Position numbers and translations under genes: made by a program
Assembly (NCBI RefSeq): GCF_040802235.1
Contig: NC_133159.1
Coordinates: 72,047,001 to 72,111,000 of the forward strand
Source of the DNA: Manis javanica
Taxonomy: Eukaryota > Chordata > Mammalia > Pholidota > Manidae
Direction: 5' to 3'
DNA: 64,000 nucleotides
Part shown: positions 59,591 through 64,000 of the stretch, piece by piece
How positions within the stretch are numbered: position 1 is the stretch's first letter
How the letters are laid out: every line of letters starts with the position of its first letter
Notes under the pieces: model-generated
What the model was told of the DNA's origin: nothing
What the model saw: the letters and a program-made list of their open reading frames with translations, nothing else
The model's database searches: none

Positions 59591-60024
59591 TTTACTAGGG
59601 GTGCCAGTCAAAAAATATCACATTTTGTTGGGACAAGTGTCATGACAGACATCTAGAGCTAAGCAGATACTCTAAACATTCTCTCTTGTTCCTTATCTAC
59701 TTCCAAATGGTCTTTCAGGCTGCACAGTGCTTTCAATATCTAGACACTTCATTTGTTAGCCCTATCTCCCTTCCTCCTTAACTGGTTCTTAAAATCCCTT
59801 CTCCTCCATGGTTTTATCCTAATTAAACATGGAATTTTAATTAGCCTTATTCTTGTCAGCAAAACATGTTTCATCTGGTACTCAGCTGAATGCGAGAGTC
59901 TGGTCAGTACAAGACTCTTATATTCTCCATTTGTATTAGGAAGCATTTCCAAAATATGACTAGGTTCCTCAAGAAATTGTTGCTTGAAGTTTAAATGGTT
60001 CATGAATTAACTACACTGTAGAAT

Positions 60025-60155
60025 TATATTATTTTACAGCTGGCAAGAACTTACTGTAGCCTTTTTTCCAAGTGAGGGCACTGAAGGAAGTCGCTTGATC
60101 AGGGTCACTCAAGGAGATGCAGAGTCGGGACTATAAAGTGGATCTTTTGAGTTCC
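60025..60155 (-). repeat. MIR SINE fragment
   Basis: 'gagggcactgaaggaagtcgcttgatcagggtcactcaaggagatgcagagtcggga' is an antisense MIR core. Confidence 0.7.
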
Positions 60156-60179
60156 TTCACTCAACAGTTTGCTTGTCTT

Positions 60180-60470
60180 CTTATTCCTTGCTCAAAACAT
60201 ACTTACAGAGGGTCTAACATGTACCAGACACTGTTCTAGACCCTGGGACTACAGTGGCGAGCTGTCAGGTATTCACTAGAGATAAAAGGATGAAGCCTTT
60301 CTAGGAAGAAGGTACTATACATGTACAAGGTAGACATGGTCAGGAATAACCCAGGTGTATACAGGACTGAATGGAGAGCGAGTATGGGAATGAATATACA
60401 TAGAACTCAATAGGTTTGTACTTATATAATATTACAGTGAGAGGTCTGGTTGGAGAGGAGGTTGAAGCTC
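60180..60470 (-). repeat. L2 LINE fragment
   Basis: Antisense L2: 'cttacagagggtctaacatgtaccagacactgttctagaccctgggactacagtgg', continuing diverged to about 60,470. Confidence 0.7.
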
Positions 60471-61289
60471 TTTGGCTAAAATATCTGAATCACCTAGAAA
60501 TTTCAATTAATCATGCTATTATTCTCTCTGAAAAGCATACACAGTTGGTTACTTTCTGTAACTGGTTAATTACATAACATAATAAGAGTGGATAAATGTA
60601 GTAGATTAACATCAAGTTGATTTAAAATATATTTGTGTTATTGAAAATTCTCACTTTATTTCACATAATTCCCTTAACTAATAATCAAAACGGCATATAT
60701 TTGAAATGAGATTATCACTAGGTAAATTGTAGGCTTATAATCTGCTAAGAATTGGACCATTATAACACTTTGTATCTACTCCTCAGTACACTCTCAAATT
60801 AAAATTCTTAAATTTGCAGCTCTCACAGCTACTGAAAACTTCAATAGTTGTGCTTGTGTCTGTCCTATAAACACTCAGTTGTACCCACAATCAGAGCTTC
60901 ACCTTCCTTTGAGCTAAGTTTTCAATTCTTATCATAAAAGTGCTTCAAGCAAAATGCCATACATACATACACACCCATTCCATCACTGGACAAATCATCT
61001 CTGAGATGATAAAAATATTTAGTATCTGCTCTACATATTTCCTCTATGTATGTGGACATTCTTTAGGTTGAGTCTAACATTTCTAGTCCTCAAATGATCC
61101 ATTGCTTCCTTTGTTCTAGAGTCTAGATCCAAAATGTAGCCAGAGGTTAATACTATTTTGAGCACATATTCATACTGATTAGAACTCTCCCTTTGAAAAA
61201 TAATCAACAATCCCCAAAATATAAAACCTAAGAACCTTTACAGATGGGATTCACACAATCCAAGAACATGAATATGGCCCTTTAAAGCA

Positions 61290-61530
61290 CTGAGAGTGCT
61301 ATATTGCAAAGAACCTACCAAGGCTTTAGAGGCAGGCAGGCCTACGTTTGGATCTAGGTTCCACCCCTTTAGTAGTTAAAAAGCCACAGGTAGGGCTCTC
61401 CATGCAATTATAATACACTAAAATATATAATGTATTTGTAATGTAACATAATTATAATGTATATAAAAGGCTTAACAGAGTATCTAAAAAACAGTAGGAG
61501 GCACTCAATAAGAGGTTGCTATTAATACTA
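61290..61530 (+). repeat. MIR SINE, with AT-rich insertion
   Basis: 'gctttagaggcaggcaggcctacgtttggatctaggttccaccc' begins a sense MIR. Its 3' end, 'cttaacagagtatctaaaaaacagtaggaggcactcaataag', follows an AT-rich stretch. Confidence 0.7.
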
Positions 61531-63224
61531 ATTATGCTCCATAAGGATACCTTTTTGCCTCTAGATTTAACCTTGATTTTAACTCACACTTGCAGCAAAT
61601 ATATTTTTGTGTCTTTGGGAAAATTTATTCAGGATCTTTACCCTTTTTGGCTTATACATGGTCTAAAATAATTTTGGAAGGCAATGATACACTTGTACAT
61701 TTTTAAACAGACATAAAAAATTTCATTTAAAATCTTTACTCATAAGGTTAACTAGATGTAAAGAACATTATTTATGGTGTAGTGTAAATATTGATGATTT
61801 AAAGTGAAAATTTTATATCACTCAAGTAAATTCACTAGAACTTAAATACCATGGCAATTTGATAACAATATTGTCCATTTAAAGTACATATGAACAAGCC
61901 CTTCCTTAACAGTTAAAAATCTTGTGTTGTTTCCTTTTTTCCTTAAACTTGTATTTCCATTCCAATTCCCCAACAGACCTTCATCCTAAATACTATATTT
62001 TTGCTTGAAAATCTTTTAGTGATTGCCCAATCATACTTCTCTGTAACAAAAATGTGTATGTAAGCTAAAAATTTAATTTTATTACCTATGACCTAAAGGC
62101 TTTAAATATTAAAATTTCTTTGGATTGAATAATTTTAAATCTTATTGGCATAAAATTGATGAGAACACACTTAAAAGTAAAATTTTACTGGAAATGAATC
62201 TCCTAATGTGACAGGCAAGCACCGACGATGGCATTTCCTACTATATGCAAGATTCTCAGATTAAGTGATCTCTCCTTATCTCTGCAGTAGTCATTAATAA
62301 AAGCAAATTCCAAAAGGAAACAAGAGAAGTTTAAGTAAGCCCACCTAGAGAGCACACCGCTGTTATTCACTAGTTCTTCCTTCATCACAGTTTTTTCAAG
62401 GGATTTAACAAAAGAGCAAAAATGGTCTCTGGCTATTTATAGAAGCATCAGAAAGAAGTTGATGTTGTTCTTAGAAATTCTGGAATTGCTTTAATGTACT
62501 CTGATACAGAACTATGAGGTGAGGCAGGCAAGAGACCAGGCTCTTAAAACTAGCTTGCTGAGAAGTGGTGTCCTGTAGACAGGAAGTCAGAATCTGATCA
62601 AGTAACATGAACTGGGGGATCAGCTCTGCAAAGGTCTTTGCTTGCTGGTAGGTGTGTGTTAATGAAAGCCCGAAAGAGATCAGGTGGGCTTCACCTGCGA
62701 TCTTTATATAGGCAAAATCAATTTCTCAAAAAGGGTATAGGAAAAAGCATCTTACCTCTTAACTTCTTTGTAAATAATTTTTAAATATTTCATGTTACAG
62801 ATCCAAAGAAAGTACAGTAGCCTTAGTTTTTTGTTTGTAAAACATCTCAGCATGGAAATTAAATCATGCAAGAGCAATAGCTCATACTTTTGCTGGTTGT
62901 TTTCCAAAAAAACAACAAAAAAGTGTTCCAAAATTATTGACTACAACCACTACAGTCAGAAACAACTAACAGAATCTGTCTGTGTAAGTACAATAGGGTA
63001 TTACCCCAAGAAGAGTAAGAGTCTTCTGTGACATTCATTAAATCAAAGTCTAGATAATGCTTTAATTTGGCTTGGGTTTAAAGTCTAAACTCTTGGCTAT
63101 TTTATAAGTGAATCTTTGGAAGTAGAGTGAAGGTAACTGGTGCGTGCTTCCATAAAAAATTACATCTGGAATGTCCATGCAAAGATGCCTGTGCCTTCCA
63201 CTGGGCACCTGTTCTGTCTTATAT

Positions 63225-63390
63225 ATTAAATACATATTTTCTGTAGCACTTATCATATATCTGTCTTCTCTCTTAGACAGTGAGCTCCTTAAAGGCTAGT
63301 CTTTTAGATGTCTATATATCTCTAGGGCTTAACACTGTGCTGGCACATGGAAAGGAGTCAATGAATATTAACTGAATAAATGAAAAATAC
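63225..63390 (+). repeat. L2 3' end
   Basis: 'tagcacttatcatatatctg', 'agacagtgagctccttaaaggc', and 'gctggcacatggaaaggagtcaatgaatattaactgaataaatga' form the sense L2 terminus. Confidence 0.8.
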
Positions 63391-63600
63391 AGACTTAATC
63401 AGTCTTTACCCACTGATACTTTTGGTCAAGTTCATATATCAAAAAGCCTATCTTTTGAGCAGGTGCTACTTTTTCTGAAGGAACTTTAAATTATGCCCGG
63501 CAGTTGTTAAAAATCTCAGTCTCTCTTTTTTACGTATTTAGAACTGAAGCCCCCAATTGGTTGAATGATATACACTCACAAATGACCAATAAAATAAGTC

Positions 63601-63831
63601 CTTTAGAGCAGGGATCAGCAAACTGTGGTCAGCAGGCCAAATACAGCCCACTATCTGACTCTGTAAACTAAATCTTACTGGAACACATCATATCCACCCA
63701 CTTACATAGCATCTATAGTCGCTTATGTGCTACAACGGCAGAGCTGACAGTTGTGACTGTATGGCCATGAAGCCATAAAGATTTACTCTCTGGTCACTTA
63801 CAGAAACAGTTGTCCAAACCCTGCTTTAAAG
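63601..63831 (+). mobile_element. MER5A-type hAT-Charlie DNA transposon (MITE)
   Basis: A 215-bp element (63,609-63,823) starts CAGGGATCAGCAAACTGTGG and ends AACCCTG, giving hAT-type inverted termini, with the internal 'ctacaacggcagagctgacagttg' typical of MER5A/Charlie. It is flanked by 8-bp duplications ctttagag (63,601-63,608) and ctttaaag (63,824-63,831), one mismatch, the hAT target-site length. It has no transposase and is an inactive ancient copy. Confidence 0.85.
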
Positions 63832-64000
63832 CGTTATCGACACCTAGCATGTAGCAGGCACACATATATTTAAATGAATTAGTGCATAAATTATTAAAAA
63901 ATCAAGATTGAATTTCAACTACAGAAAAGCCACTGGCTCAGCACAGTAGGAATACAGAGATGAAGATGTCTGTGGCAGTCACTGTCTTCAAAAGGGAGTT

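Larger units (their letters stand above)
54362..64000 (-). other. ZNHIT6: ZNHIT6 intron upstream of the penultimate exon (partial)
   Basis: I searched the minus strand for the next upstream ZNHIT6 segment (ending ...QNLVR) and for donor-flanked coding blocks and found none, so this intron apparently continues out of the window, at least 9.6 kb. It contains the repeats listed separately and otherwise AT-rich sequence with short chance frames. Confidence 0.7.

Noticed and set aside
62703-62815. Possible minus-strand exon with donor GAG|GTAAGA near 62,757
   Set aside because: The preceding frame does not resemble ZNHIT6 and lacks a convincing acceptor.

Overview
This is a vertebrate nuclear window, clearly from a eutherian mammal. 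It holds the complete five-exon gene CCN1 (CYR61) on the + strand at the left end, the last two coding exons of ZNHIT6 (BCD1) on the - strand near 51-54 kb, and about 47 kb of intergenic DNA between them. The two genes converge. The same order, CCN1 then ZNHIT6, is what I remember from human chromosome 1p22. All other open frames I examined are short, lack splice or start support, or lie in GC-rich or repeat-derived sequence.

Layout. 1-740: promoter with a TEAD-type motif, a CRE-like element and a consensus TATA box. 737-3612: CCN1, in which every splice junction, the 382-residue reading frame and a poly(A) signal can be read directly. The assembled protein keeps all 38 cysteines of the IGFBP, VWC, TSP1 and CT modules. 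3.6-27.1 kb: intergenic DNA with old L2, MIR, L1 and LTR remnants and CA microsatellites. 27.8-28.5 kb: an isolated CpG island with two good + strand splice donors and no recognisable protein gene, which is the best candidate for an undescribed transcript or regulatory element. 28.8-50.8 kb: more L2, MIR and L1 remnants, one younger L1-like insertion with a visible target-site duplication, a second MLT2-type LTR and an unidentified coding-like remnant near 46 kb. 50.8-64 kb: ZNHIT6 3' end, its last intron (50,987-54,236) and the start of the next intron upstream, which runs off the window.

Organism. I see no Alu, B1/B2, carnivore SINEC, ruminant Bov or equine ERE elements. Most repeats are old ones shared by all placentals (MIR, L2, MER5A, MLT2, L1M). 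The one younger L1-like 3' end (39,858-40,053) most resembles, from memory, L1 tails of pangolins. Pholidota is therefore a tentative suggestion only; 'eutherian, probably not primate, rodent, carnivore or ruminant' is the safer statement.

Function. CCN1 is a secreted, immediate-early matricellular protein driven by YAP/TEAD, CREB/AP-1 and SRF inputs. ZNHIT6 is a nuclear factor for box C/D snoRNP assembly. They have no known functional link and are simply neighbours. I found no operon, CRISPR array, phage or other system; the open questions are in the noncoding DNA.
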